A stretch of 9,913 nucleotides of DNA from an uncultured Collinsella sp. (GTDB taxonomy: Bacteria; Actinomycetota; Coriobacteriia; Coriobacteriales; Coriobacteriaceae): positions 1-9,913 of the forward strand of contig CABSBA010000044.1 of the NCBI GenBank assembly GCA_902475825.1. Reading direction: 5' to 3'. Numbering within the stretch: the stretch's first letter is position 1; each line of letters starts with the position of its first letter. The notes under the pieces are model-generated. The model was not told where the DNA came from, did no database searches, and worked only from the letters and a program-made list of their open reading frames with translations. Shown here piece by piece: positions 1 to 6,972 of this stretch. A program made the position numbers and the translations under genes.

Positions 1-60
1 TGGCGCGGCTCAACGCCTTGACCAGCGCATGGTTCTTGGCCATGCGCACTGTCGCTGCAT

Positions 61-95
61 AAAAAGGGCGGAGCAGCCCGTAAGGTCGCTCCGCC
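61..95 (-). terminator. Intrinsic terminator of the moeA-mogA operon
   Basis: On the minus strand an 8-bp GC-rich stem (67-74 pairs with 88-95, GGCGGAGC with GCTCCGCC), extended by a few inner pairs around a short loop, is followed directly by five T residues (the A run at 61-65). It starts 13 bases past the mogA stop codon. The plus strand has no T-tract after the stem, so this terminates only the leftward transcript. Confidence 0.8.
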
Positions 96-108
96 GCAGG
101 TAGTGCGC

Positions 109-588
109 TTATTTGGCGTGCCCACCGCCCGCCGTCATTTGGGCCGCATGCTCCAACTGGTCGCTCACGGCCTCCCAGCTTTCGCGGGCCGCTTTCGTGG
201 ATCCCGGAAAGTTGATGACAAGCGTATGCCCACGCTGCATGCACACGGCGCGCGAGAGCATGGCGCGGCGCGTCTTGGTCATCGAGTACGCACGAATTGC
301 CTCGGCAATGCCCGGCACATCGCGGTCGCAGACGGCACGCGTCGCCTCGGGCGTCACGTCGCGCATCGAAAGCCCCGTGCCGCCGCAGGTGAGCACGACA
401 TTGGCGTGACACTCATCGGCGGCTTCCGCAATGGCATCACCGATCTCGCTGACGTCGTCGCGTACGACCACGTGTGAGGAGACCGTCCAGCCCTGCGCCA
501 CGATGAGTTCCTCGAGCGCAGCACCCGCCTCGTCCCGGGCAAGATCGCGCGTGTCCGAACACGTCACGATCGATATCTTCAGCTCCAT
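109..588 (-). CDS. mogA: MogA/MoaB-family molybdenum cofactor biosynthesis protein
   Basis: The 159-residue protein should adenylylate molybdopterin, making the MPT-AMP intermediate that MoeA uses to insert molybdate; it acts in the cytoplasm. Family signatures are visible: TCGGTG at residues 67-72, RDVTPEA at 76-82 and the NFPGS loop around 126-130. The length matches the single-domain MogA/MoaB fold. The start is ATG at 588, preceded by a strong AGGAGG (595-600). Upstream in-frame starts would lie inside moeA, and the ATG at 593 is in another frame and stops after four codons. The moeA stop codon TAG overlaps this ribosome binding site and only ten bases separate the genes, so they are translated from one mRNA. 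MogA and MoaB orthologues are hard to tell apart by sequence, so the symbol is a best guess; the family call is firm. Confidence 0.9.
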   Translation of the reverse strand: MELKISIVTCSDTRDLARDEAGAALEELIVAQGWTVSSHVVVRDDVSEIGDAIAEAADECHANVVLTCGGTGLSMRDVTPEATRAVCDRDVPGIAEAIRAYSMTKTRRAMLSRAVCMQRGHTLVINFPGSTKAARESWEAVSDQLEHAAQMTAGGGHAK

Positions 589-598
589 AGCATTCCTC

Positions 599-1861
599 CT
601 ACAACACCGTTCCCTCAGGCAGGTCGACGCGCACGACGTCCACGACATCGCCAGCCTTGAAGTCGCACGGTCCTTCGTCAATGCGCAGCAGGCAATTGGC
701 CCGCTGCATCGTGCCGAGCAGTGCCGAATTCTGCGTCTTGGCCTCGGTCACCAACAACTTACCGGTCTCGGGGTCGCGCAAAACCGTGGCGCGATCGAAG
801 AAGCGTCGGTTCTGGCGCTTCTTCACGCCGTGCGTCAATATCGCCTGCTGCACGGGACGCACGCCCTCGGCAAAGCCGCGCATCTTGCGGATCGCCGGAC
901 GGGCGAGCATCTCAAAGCCCACATACGCCGCGGCCGGATTGCCTGAAAGCCCCAGGTAGGGCTTAGCTGCGAGCAAGCCAAACGTAATGGCCTTGCCCGG
1001 ACGCATCGAGATGCGGTCAAACAGCACCTCGCCCTCGCGCCGGACGAGCGCCGTCACGAAATCGTAGTCGCCCGCCGAGGCGCCACCGCTCGTAATGACA
1101 AAATCGCACTCCTGCACGGCACGATGCACCAGCTCGGCAATCGCCTGCTCATCATCGGGCGCAATGCCGTAGAACACAGGCTCGGCGCCGGCATCGAGTG
1201 CCTCGGCCATCAGCGCCGAGGAGTTGGAATCGCGAATCTGACCGCGCGCCGGTACCTTACTCGGTGCGACCAGTTCCGTACCCAGCGAGATAATGCCCAC
1301 GCGCGGGGCAGCGTGCACCCTCACGCTCGCGTATCCGGCGCTCGCCAGCAGACCCGCGCCCGCCGGAGCCACGACCTCGCCGGCACGCATCACAACATCG
1401 CCGGCATGGGCCTCCTCGGCAGCAGAGCGAACGTTCTCCCCCACTTTAGCAGGCGCCGAGAAGCTCACGTGCGAGCCCTCGTTGCCGTCGCCATCGAGCA
1501 CGTCGACGATCTCGTATTTCACTACGGCATCGGCACCCTCGGGCACCGGCGCGCCTGTCATGATGCGGACCGTCTCACCCACTCCGATTGTGCCCTCAAA
1601 CACATGGCCCGCGGCCTCATGTCCGATAACGTCGAGCGTCACCGGCGCCTCGCCAGACGTCTGCGCCAAGTCCGCCGAGCGCACGGCATATCCGTCCATA
1701 GCACTGTTGGCAAACGACGAGATGTCGATATCGGCCACGGCGTCCTCGGCCAAGGGAAGACCGGCGGCCTGCCACACGGGAATCTCGACGAGATCGGTCG
1801 GAGCAACGTGCGACAGAACAATCGACTGCGCGTCCACCAGCGGAATGAGTTTCTCTGCCAT
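599..1861 (-). CDS. moeA: Molybdopterin molybdenumtransferase MoeA
   Basis: The 420-residue enzyme inserts molybdate into adenylylated molybdopterin, the last step of basic molybdenum cofactor synthesis. Domains in order are the MoeA N-terminal region (about 1-170, with SAMDGYA at 53-59 and IMTGAPVPEGADAVV at 100-114), the MoCF-binding MogA-like domain (about 185-320, with GQIRDSNS at 207-214, TSGGASAGDYDF at 258-268 and GLSGNPAAA at 304-312) and the C-terminal MoeA beta domain (about 335-420). This is the usual full length. I chose ATG at 1861 because AGAGG at 1867-1871 sits five bases upstream; the GTG at 1867 overlaps that site and is less likely. It is the first gene of the operon with mogA, which fits the shared pathway. 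No molybdate-responsive operator or riboswitch is apparent in the leader. Confidence 0.93.
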   Translation of the reverse strand: MAEKLIPLVDAQSIVLSHVAPTDLVEIPVWQAAGLPLAEDAVADIDISSFANSAMDGYAVRSADLAQTSGEAPVTLDVIGHEAAGHVFEGTIGVGETVRIMTGAPVPEGADAVVKYEIVDVLDGDGNEGSHVSFSAPAKVGENVRSAAEEAHAGDVVMRAGEVVAPAGAGLLASAGYASVRVHAAPRVGIISLGTELVAPSKVPARGQIRDSNSSALMAEALDAGAEPVFYGIAPDDEQAIAELVHRAVQECDFVITSGGASAGDYDFVTALVRREGEVLFDRISMRPGKAITFGLLAAKPYLGLSGNPAAAYVGFEMLARPAIRKMRGFAEGVRPVQQAILTHGVKKRQNRRFFDRATVLRDPETGKLLVTEAKTQNSALLGTMQRANCLLRIDEGPCDFKAGDVVDVVRVDLPEGTVL

Positions 1862-1918
1862 ATGCACCTCTTAATGCCACGGCGCACAACAGGGGCGCCG
1901 ATTCTTTATGCTTGTCTC

Positions 1919-1924
1919 AGTATA
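1919..1924 (-). promoter_or_regulatory. Candidate -10 box for the moeA operon
   Basis: TATACT reads on the minus strand in the divergent intergenic region and would place transcription start about 50 bases before moeA. No good -35 hexamer lies 16-19 bases upstream, so this is only a composition-based candidate. Confidence 0.3.
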
Positions 1925-2036
1925 ATCCCACAACGCGCGACCGCGACTTGGTCTGTACCCGCAAATACACCTGTCGGTTGCAGGCCGCGAAACAGAATGG
2001 ATACCAACCCACCGGCTCATCGCGTTTACCGCGTTT

Positions 2037-2042
2037 TATAAT
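2037..2042 (+). promoter_or_regulatory. Candidate -10 box for the CLC gene
   Basis: A consensus TATAAT lies 29 bases before the CLC start codon, giving a leader of roughly 20-25 bases that contains the AGAGGA ribosome binding site (2062-2067). No clear TTGACA-like -35 is present at the right distance. A second TATAAT at 1921-1926 is another option. Confidence 0.4.
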
Positions 2043-2071
2043 GCTTGCGTTGCAACCTAAAAGAGGAACGT

Positions 2072-3493
2072 ATGGCTCATAACGACAAACCCGAAAGCGC
2101 AAACGAGGCTCAGGATCATTCCCAGCCGCTCGACGACGGCGGCTTTTTCTCCCTGAACGACGTCATCATGGCAGGCAGGCATCAGCTCACCCGCTCCGAG
2201 CAGCTCTTGGCTGCCGACACGCGCCGCAACGCCCGCAACCTACTCGCGAGCGCCAAGCTGCTCGTACTCGTCGTCATCGTCTCGCTCGCCATGGGCGTTG
2301 CCGCTTGGGCGTTTTTGGCCTCGTTGAATATCGCCACCGACTATCGCGAACACCATGCGTGGATTTACGCACTGCTTCCCGTTGTGGGCGTTGCCACCGC
2401 ATGGGTGTACAAAAACCACGGTCTTGCCGCCAAACGCGGTAACAACCTGGTCATCGACTCCGCTCTGGGCACACGCCTCATCCATATGCGCATGGCCGTC
2501 CTCACCTTCGTCTGCTCCACGCTCACGCACCTAACGGGCGGATCGGCCGGCCGCGAGGGAGCCGCGGTGCAGATTGGCGGCACCATCGCCAGCAACATCT
2601 CGAGCCTCGCCCACCTCAAAAAGCATGATCACCACGACCTCATGCTCGCCGGCATCTCGTCGGCCTTTGGCGCCGTATTCGGCTCGCCCCTTGCCGGAGC
2701 TTTCTTTGGCATGGAGATGTGCTTTATCGGCAAGATCGACTACACCGCGGGCATCTACTGCTTAGTCGCCTCGTTTACCGGCTACTTTACGTCGCTTACC
2801 CTGGGTACCGAGTACGAAGCGAATGTCATCGCCAGCGTTCCCGCCATGACGCCCAAGACAGTCGTCATCGTTGTTATCAGCGCCATCATCTTCGGTCTGA
2901 CGGCACGCCTCTTTGCCTGGTCGGTTCGAACCGTCAAGAGCCTGTACGGTCGCTTTATCACCAATTACCTCGTTCGCGCACTTATAGGCGCACTCGTGGT
3001 TTTGGCCGCCTATGCCCTCCTCGACGCCTGGGACTACGCCGGCCTTTCCACGTGGCTTTCCGGCGCTGGATTTGCCGGCAACACCACCCTGGCGGACGCA
3101 GCCATCAAGTTGGTCGTCACAGCGCTCACCCTGGGCGCCGGCTTCCAAGGCGGCGAGGTCACGCCCCTGTTTGGTATCGGTGCGGCGCTCGGCGGCTGGA
3201 TAGGTTGCCTCGTCGGAATCGATCCCAGCTTTCTGGCAGCACTGGGCATGCTCGGCGTGTTCTGCGCCGGCCTTAACGTGCCCATCACCACCTGCATGAT
3301 GGCCATCGACCTGTTCCACGGCACGGCCGCCGGGTTCTTTGTCATCGTGGCCTTTATCAGCTACCTAACCGGAGGACACCGCGGCGTGTACCCCGCCCAG
3401 CGCATCATCTCACCCAAGCGCCGCTCGCTTATTGTGGACGAGGGCGGTACGGTGGCGGATGCTATCGAGCGCCACAACGACCTGATAGAGTAG
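2072..3493 (+). CDS. CLC-family anion channel or anion/proton antiporter
   Basis: The 473-residue integral membrane protein has a roughly 58-residue polar N-terminus, many hydrophobic helices between residues 60 and 435, and a short tail without CBS domains. CLC hallmarks are GGSAGREG at 156-163 with the gating glutamate at E162, SSAFGAVFGSPLAGAFFGME around 196-215, GAGFQGGEVTPLFGIG at 355-370, and VPIT at 403-406 near helix N. The usual selectivity sequence GSGIP is not found; its expected position reads RGNNLVID (122-129). Such divergence occurs in the bacterial subgroup that includes fluoride/proton antiporters, but the ion here is not established and no fluoride riboswitch is recognisable upstream. 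The start is ATG 2072 with AGAGGA four bases before it; a TTG at 2045 lies further upstream in frame without support. Transcription is divergent from moeA. Confidence 0.88.
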   Translation: MAHNDKPESANEAQDHSQPLDDGGFFSLNDVIMAGRHQLTRSEQLLAADTRRNARNLLASAKLLVLVVIVSLAMGVAAWAFLASLNIATDYREHHAWIYALLPVVGVATAWVYKNHGLAAKRGNNLVIDSALGTRLIHMRMAVLTFVCSTLTHLTGGSAGREGAAVQIGGTIASNISSLAHLKKHDHHDLMLAGISSAFGAVFGSPLAGAFFGMEMCFIGKIDYTAGIYCLVASFTGYFTSLTLGTEYEANVIASVPAMTPKTVVIVVISAIIFGLTARLFAWSVRTVKSLYGRFITNYLVRALIGALVVLAAYALLDAWDYAGLSTWLSGAGFAGNTTLADAAIKLVVTALTLGAGFQGGEVTPLFGIGAALGGWIGCLVGIDPSFLAALGMLGVFCAGLNVPITTCMMAIDLFHGTAAGFFVIVAFISYLTGGHRGVYPAQRIISPKRRSLIVDEGGTVADAIERHNDLIE

Positions 3494-3578
3494 ATGTAAT
3501 AATCGCCGTGCAGCCACAATCGGGACAACGCAACCCGAGCGCGACCGCACCGTCACGTCATACGCCGGGAGTCGCCCC

Positions 3579-4541
3579 ATGCACGCAACTGATTTTGGTC
3601 GCACGCTCATCATCGCCAACCCAGCCGCCCAGTCAGGTGCGGCACACGAAGTTGCCGAACGCCTGCAACGCTTTTTGGACATGACTGCACGCACATCCCA
3701 GTTTGACCTGGTGCTGACCGAGCGAAATGGACACGCCAAGGAGCTGGCCGCACAGGCTCAGGGCTATCGCACCGTTATCGCCCTTGGCGGCGACGGCGTG
3801 ATCCACGAGGTCGTTAACGGGCTTATGACGCAAAAGGAGGACGCACGCCCCGCTCTTGCCGTCCTGCCCGTGGGCTCCGGCAACGATTTTGCCCAAACGC
3901 TCGGCATCGACGATTTCTCCGGCAAGGATTTTGGCGCGCTGCTCACCTGCGAGCTGCAGCGTCAGGACATCGGGCGCATCCGCTCATGGAACCCCGCAAA
4001 CGGTATCGGCAAGGCTTCCGTTGAGTACTACGACCAGACGCTTTCGGTCGGCGTCGATGCCGCCATCGGCCTGGGCACCACCGAGCTGCGCAAAAAGACC
4101 GGCTTGACGGGCGCACCGCTCTACACCCTCTCGGGACTTGAGCAGTTTGGCTTGCGCTATCGCAACTACCCCATGACAGCCAGCTTTGACGGGGCGCCCG
4201 CCGAGCGCGTGAGGGCGATCATCATGGCGATTCAGCTGGGCCCCACGTATGGCTCGGGCTATCGCATCTGCCCCGATGCCGACCCCTGCGACGGCATGCT
4301 CGACGTCTGCTACGCTTGTGGCCCCGTCCCTCGCACGGTTGCCCTGCCTATGTTTCTTTCGGCCAAGGACGGCCACCATACCAAGTTGCCACCGGTTCGC
4401 ATGTGCCGCTGCCGCCATGCCGAGCTCACCTTTGAGGAGCCCGACTACCCCATCCAGGCCGACGGCGAGCCCGTTGTCGCCTCGCGCATCGTGGTGGACG
4501 TCCTCGGCGGCGCCCTCCACGTCTGGCACCCCACCCGCTAG
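3579..4541 (+). CDS. Diacylglycerol kinase family lipid kinase (YegS/BmrU/DgkB type)
   Basis: The 320-residue cytosolic or membrane-associated kinase should phosphorylate diacylglycerol or a related lipid using ATP, recycling it toward phosphatidate. The N-terminal catalytic domain shows the NP motif at 14-15, LGGDGVIHEVVNGL at 69-82 (the GGDG nucleotide-binding loop) and PVGSGNDFA at 97-105. The C-terminal half has the characteristic cluster YRICPDADPCDGMLDV, and the QADGEP segment near the end matches the family's typical QxDGE. ATG 3579 follows GGGAG (3567-3571) with seven bases of spacing. It begins 85 bases after the CLC gene on the same strand, so co-transcription is possible but unproven. 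The true lipid substrate cannot be read from sequence. Its stop codon is only seven bases before the palindrome arm that borders the insertion sequence. Confidence 0.88.
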   Translation: MHATDFGRTLIIANPAAQSGAAHEVAERLQRFLDMTARTSQFDLVLTERNGHAKELAAQAQGYRTVIALGGDGVIHEVVNGLMTQKEDARPALAVLPVGSGNDFAQTLGIDDFSGKDFGALLTCELQRQDIGRIRSWNPANGIGKASVEYYDQTLSVGVDAAIGLGTTELRKKTGLTGAPLYTLSGLEQFGLRYRNYPMTASFDGAPAERVRAIIMAIQLGPTYGSGYRICPDADPCDGMLDVCYACGPVPRTVALPMFLSAKDGHHTKLPPVRMCRCRHAELTFEEPDYPIQADGEPVVASRIVVDVLGGALHVWHPTR

Positions 4542-4548
4542 ACCCACC

Positions 4549-4575
4549 TAAGTTGCGGTGAAATAGGGACTGTTT
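4549..4575 (+). repeat. Left arm of an interrupted intergenic palindrome
   Basis: This 27-base arm, containing TGCGGTGAAATAGGGACTG, is a perfect reverse complement of 5895-5921 on the far side of the insertion sequence. It begins seven bases after the lipid kinase stop codon. Removing the IS and one copy of AAA restores a continuous 71-base hairpin whose loop (4576-4592) can itself pair TGC with GCA. It looks like a REP- or MITE-like element that served as the spacer between two convergent genes. Confidence 0.85.
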
Positions 4576-4592
4576 ATGCAGCTAAAGCCGCA

Positions 4593-4595
4593 AAA
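4593..4595. repeat. Probable left target-site duplication (AAA)
   Basis: AAA abuts the left IS terminal repeat and matches AAA at 5895-5897 next to the right terminal repeat. Three-base duplications are usual for many IS3-family elements. The A-rich context makes the exact boundary uncertain by a base. Confidence 0.55.
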
Positions 4596-4623
4596 GGGGG
4601 TGCGGACAGAAAGTTGGACCGCG
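4596..4623 (+). repeat. Left terminal inverted repeat of the IS
   Basis: It starts GGGGGTGCGGAC and ends TTGGACCGCG; both blocks recur inverted at the right end, separated by the same six-base gap of unmatched bases. The repeat ends 24 bases before the transposase start codon. Confidence 0.8.
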
Positions 4624-4647
4624 GGGCGGTCCGGACTGGAGGTTCGC

Positions 4648-5865
4648 ATGTACAGCAGGGAGAAGGTCGAGCTCTTCCTCCTGGCGACGGAGGACGGCAT
4701 GGGGCCCACCGCCGCCGCGGAGTTCGCGGGGGTCACGGCGAGCGCGGCCAAGAAGTGGGCGACGGGGCACCTCCCGCGCAGCTACACCGGCGGGGGCTGT
4801 AGAATCGTGGCGAGGAAACCGCCACGGAAGGAGGCCAGCTTGGGCCCCGACAAGTCGATCTACGCCCCGCCCGCGACCGGCCCGCTCGCCGGGCTCAACG
4901 AGGACCAGATAGAGAACCTGCTGCTCAGGGCGGTGTTGGCCGACCTAAAAGCGGAAGGGTGGGACCCGGCTTCGATCTCGAACAGGAGCAAGTGCGAGCT
5001 CGGCGAGAGATTGAGGCGGGCGACCGCCCTGCCCCTCCGCTCGATCACAGGTTTCTTGAGGATATCGAAGAGCTCCTATGAGTACTGGAGGCCCCGCGTC
5101 GCCGCGCCGCGCGACCGCGACGCCGACATACGCGACCGCGTGGTGCGCATCTTCCGCGAGGGCTCGGGGTGCTGGGGGTACCGCACCGTCTGGGCGCGCC
5201 TGCGCCGCGAGGGCGTCCGCGCCAGCGAGAAGCGCGTGGCCCGCGTGATGCGCGAGGAGGGCCTCGAGGTCGTCTACAACAAGAGGCGCGCCCGGGGCTA
5301 CAGCTCCTACGCCGGCGAGGTCTCCAAGGCGCCGGAGAACCTCGTGAACAGGAATTTCCACGCCGACGAGCCCAACCGGCTGTGGCTCACCGACATCACC
5401 GAGTTCAGGCTCCCGGGCGGCGAGAAGGTCTACCTGAGCCCGGTCATCGACTGCTTCGACGGGATGCCCGTCGCCTGGTCGATCGGGCTGCACCCCGACA
5501 AGCGCCTCGCGAACTCGAGCCTGCTCAAGGCCTGCGCGGCGAGGCCGGCGGGCGCGCGCACGACGATCCACTCGGACCGGGGCGGCCACTACCGCTGGCC
5601 GGAGTGGATCGGGATCTGCGAGGAGAACGGCCTGGTCAGGAGCATGTCCGCGAAGGGCTGCAGCCCGGACAACTCGGCCTGCGAGGGCTTCTTCGGGCGC
5701 CTCAAGAACGAGTTCTTCCGCTACAGGGACTGGGAGGGCGTGACGGCCGAGGAGTTCATGGGGAGGCTCGAGGCCTACCTCGTGTACTATCGGGACGGGC
5801 GCATCAAGAAGTCCCTCGAGTGGCTGAGCCCGATGGAGTACCGCAGGAAGCTTGGATACGCCTAG
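4648..5865 (+). CDS. IS3-family transposase, single-frame OrfAB
   Basis: The 405-residue DDE transposase moves the surrounding element. An N-terminal helix-turn-helix region (about 1-45, related to OrfA) is joined to a second HTH segment (about 155-195) and an integrase-core domain. Catalytic residues are D249 (in LTDITEF), D310 (in IHSDRGGHY) and E346 (in SPDNSACEGFFGRLK), with the 35-residue D-to-E spacing typical of IS3. The C-terminal YYRDGRIKKSLEWLSPMEYR segment is also typical. ATG 4648 is preceded by GGAGG (4638-4642) with five bases of spacing. The same frame is open back to 4576, but that ATG lies outside the IS in the target palindrome. Most IS3 elements split orfA and orfB and join them by frameshifting; here they are one frame. 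All catalytic residues are intact, so it may be active. Confidence 0.92.
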   Translation: MYSREKVELFLLATEDGMGPTAAAEFAGVTASAAKKWATGHLPRSYTGGGCRIVARKPPRKEASLGPDKSIYAPPATGPLAGLNEDQIENLLLRAVLADLKAEGWDPASISNRSKCELGERLRRATALPLRSITGFLRISKSSYEYWRPRVAAPRDRDADIRDRVVRIFREGSGCWGYRTVWARLRREGVRASEKRVARVMREEGLEVVYNKRRARGYSSYAGEVSKAPENLVNRNFHADEPNRLWLTDITEFRLPGGEKVYLSPVIDCFDGMPVAWSIGLHPDKRLANSSLLKACAARPAGARTTIHSDRGGHYRWPEWIGICEENGLVRSMSAKGCSPDNSACEGFFGRLKNEFFRYRDWEGVTAEEFMGRLEAYLVYYRDGRIKKSLEWLSPMEYRRKLGYA

Positions 5866-5866
5866 G

Positions 5867-5894
5867 CGCGGTCCAAGAAATCGTCCGCACCCCC
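5867..5894 (-). repeat. Right terminal inverted repeat of the IS
   Basis: The reverse complement starts GGGGGTGCGGAC and ends TTGGACCGCG, matching the left end at 22 of 28 positions. It begins two bases after the transposase stop codon. Confidence 0.8.
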
Positions 5895-5921
5895 AAACAG
5901 TCCCTATTTCACCGCAACTTA
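5895..5921 (-). repeat. Right arm of the interrupted palindrome
   Basis: It is an exact 27-base reverse complement of 4549-4575. Its first three bases (AAA) also serve as the probable right target duplication. The arm ends eight bases before the stop codon of the convergent release-factor-like gene. Confidence 0.85.
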
Positions 5922-5929
5922 TGAGGAGG

Positions 5930-6310
5930 CTATTCGTCGCTGCCCGGCTTGCGACGGTTAGCCTTTTTAATGGCGTTGAAGTGCTTGTCATTGAGCCTGC
6001 GCTGGCGAGAGCGCTGAGGCACCTTAGTCTTTACGCGCCGGCGCGGTGGACGCCCGCGACGCCCAAGCTCAGCGCGCAGCTTACGCAGGCAGCTACTACG
6101 GTTTTGGAACTGACTGCGGCTCTCGCGCGCCGTCACGGTAATCCCCGAAGGGATATGCTTCATGCGCACCGCCGAGTCCGTCGTGTTCACGCCCTGTCCG
6201 CCCGGACCCGTCGCGCGAAACACCTGTACCTCGCAATCGCGCGCCAGCTCCTCGACCGACATCTCGGCATAGCGCGCATACTCACGCCATCCCATCGTGT
6301 TCTCATCCAT
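5930..6310 (-). CDS. Release-factor-like GGQ protein, possible ribosome rescue factor
   Basis: The 126-residue protein consists of a class I release-factor catalytic domain without the codon-recognition domains. The GPGGQGVN motif (G35-N42; GGQ at 37-39) should reach the peptidyl-transferase centre and release the nascent chain. The following [14 protein letters not shown] and [10 protein letters not shown] segments resemble domain 3 of RF1/RF2. From residue 84 the tail is very basic ([13 protein letters not shown], then SRQRR and KKANRRK), like the mRNA-channel-binding tail of ArfB/YaeJ, so a role in rescuing stalled ribosomes is likely but inferred. ATG 6310 follows GGGGAGG (6318-6324) by seven bases; the frame stays open upstream to 6376, but only through the xpt terminator hairpin. 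The gene is convergent with the lipid kinase and the IS. It could instead be a PrfH-like or uncharacterised release-factor paralogue. Confidence 0.8.
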   Translation of the reverse strand: MDENTMGWREYARYAEMSVEELARDCEVQVFRATGPGGQGVNTTDSAVRMKHIPSGITVTARESRSQFQNRSSCLRKLRAELGRRGRPPRRRVKTKVPQRSRQRRLNDKHFNAIKKANRRKPGSDE

Positions 6311-6330
6311 ATCAACACCTCCCCTCATAC

Positions 6331-6366
6331 AAAAAATGTGACAAAGGGAAAGTCCCTTTGTCACAT
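6331..6366 (-). terminator. Strong hairpin terminator after xpt, in the leader of the GGQ gene
   Basis: Arms of 14 bases (6336-6349 and 6353-6366) are perfectly complementary around a three-base loop, and on the minus strand the stem is followed by a run of T (A run 6331-6336). It lies 27 bases past the xpt stop codon. The next ribosome binding site starts only seven bases after the T run, leaving no room for a promoter between terminator and gene. Confidence 0.85.
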
Positions 6367-6393
6367 CGCATACCAATCGCTTGTGTTGCGCGC

Positions 6394-6972
6394 TTAGGCG
6401 AAGGTGATCTCGCCGGTCTCGCAGTCCATATCGGCGATACGGGCCAGGCTCTCGACGCGGAAGCCGCGCTCGCGGAGCTTATCGCCACCGCCCTGGAAGC
6501 CCTTCTCCACTGCAATGCCAATACCGGACACCTCGGCACCCGCAGCCTCGCAGATCTTGATAAGACCCTCGAGCGCGCAGCCGTTGGCCAAAAAGTCGTC
6601 GATGATCAGGACCTTGTCGCCCTCGGACAGGAAACGCTTGCCAACGATGACCGGGTACTCCTTCTGCTTGGTAAAGGAGTAGATGGTCGTGGCATACTGC
6701 TCGCCGTCAAGGTTGATGGACTGCGCCTTCTTGGCAAAGACCACCGGCACGCCGCCAAAATGCTGAGCCGCGATGCAAGCCATGCCAATGCCCGAAGCCT
6801 CGATCGTCAGGATCTTGTTGATCTCGACGCCCTCGAACAGACGGGCCCACTCGGCGCCCATGTGGTCGAACAGCTCAACGTCGCACTGGTGGTTGAGGAA
6901 GGCATCAACCTTAAGGACGTTACCGGCCTTTACGATGCCGTCATGGCGAATACGATCCTCAAGCTCCTGCAT
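6394..6972 (-). CDS. xpt: Xanthine phosphoribosyltransferase
   Basis: The 192-residue enzyme converts xanthine and PRPP to XMP in purine salvage, in the cytosol. The PRPP-binding loop [13 protein letters not shown] lies at 121-133. The N-terminal [21 protein letters not shown] region and IEASGI at 57-62 are typical of Xpt, as are [11 protein letters not shown] at 78-88 and [10 protein letters not shown] at 106-115. The length is close to the usual 190-195 residues. ATG 6972 follows AAGGGG (6980-6985) with seven bases of spacing. I looked for a purine riboswitch, common before xpt in Firmicutes, in 6973-7129 and did not recognise one. There is no pbuX permease next to it, unlike the Bacillus operon. 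The gene ends at the strong hairpin terminator, so it appears to be a single transcription unit. Confidence 0.93.
   Translation of the reverse strand: MQELEDRIRHDGIVKAGNVLKVDAFLNHQCDVELFDHMGAEWARLFEGVEINKILTIEASGIGMACIAAQHFGGVPVVFAKKAQSINLDGEQYATTIYSFTKQKEYPVIVGKRFLSEGDKVLIIDDFLANGCALEGLIKICEAAGAEVSGIGIAVEKGFQGGGDKLRERGFRVESLARIADMDCETGEITFA

Larger units (their letters stand above)
4596..5894 (+). mobile_element. Complete IS3-family insertion sequence, about 1.3 kb
   Basis: The element is bounded by imperfect 28-base terminal inverted repeats (4596-4623 and 5867-5894; 22 identical positions, with a six-base mismatched centre) and carries one full-length DDE transposase. It is inserted inside a palindromic intergenic repeat and flanked by AAA on both sides. 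Compared with its neighbours the element is more GC-rich and uses AGG for arginine much more often, which suggests recent acquisition. If the ends follow the usual IS3 5'-TG...CA-3' pattern they would be at 4601 and 5889. However, the symmetrical GGGGG/CCCCC outside those points argues for the longer boundary given here. Confidence 0.88.

Noticed and set aside
1..62. Possible partial gene at the left edge: minus strand from ATG 43 (MAKNHALVKALSRA...) or the end of a plus-strand frame stopping at 60-62.
   Set aside because: Only 14-19 codons are visible, both readings share the same third-position columns so codon bias cannot separate them, and the minus-strand start has no ribosome binding site. 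Not supportable.
1124..2041. Plus-strand open frame of 305 codons opposite moeA.
   Set aside because: It is antisense to clear MoeA motifs, extends into the divergent promoter region, and has Arg/His-rich shadow composition.
1862..2071. Fluoride or molybdenum-cofactor riboswitch in the moeA/CLC intergenic region.
   Set aside because: No recognisable conserved core of either class on the expected strand, and the CLC leader after the best -10 candidate is too short for an aptamer.
3520..3540. Small TCGGG/CCCGA hairpin between the CLC and lipid kinase genes.
   Set aside because: Only five base pairs and no T-tract, so it is not a convincing terminator.
4945..5991. Long minus-strand open frame (348 codons) opposite the transposase.
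   Set aside because: It is antisense to an intact DDE transposase and runs across the IS boundary; its Ala/Arg/Val/Pro-rich composition is typical of a shadow frame.
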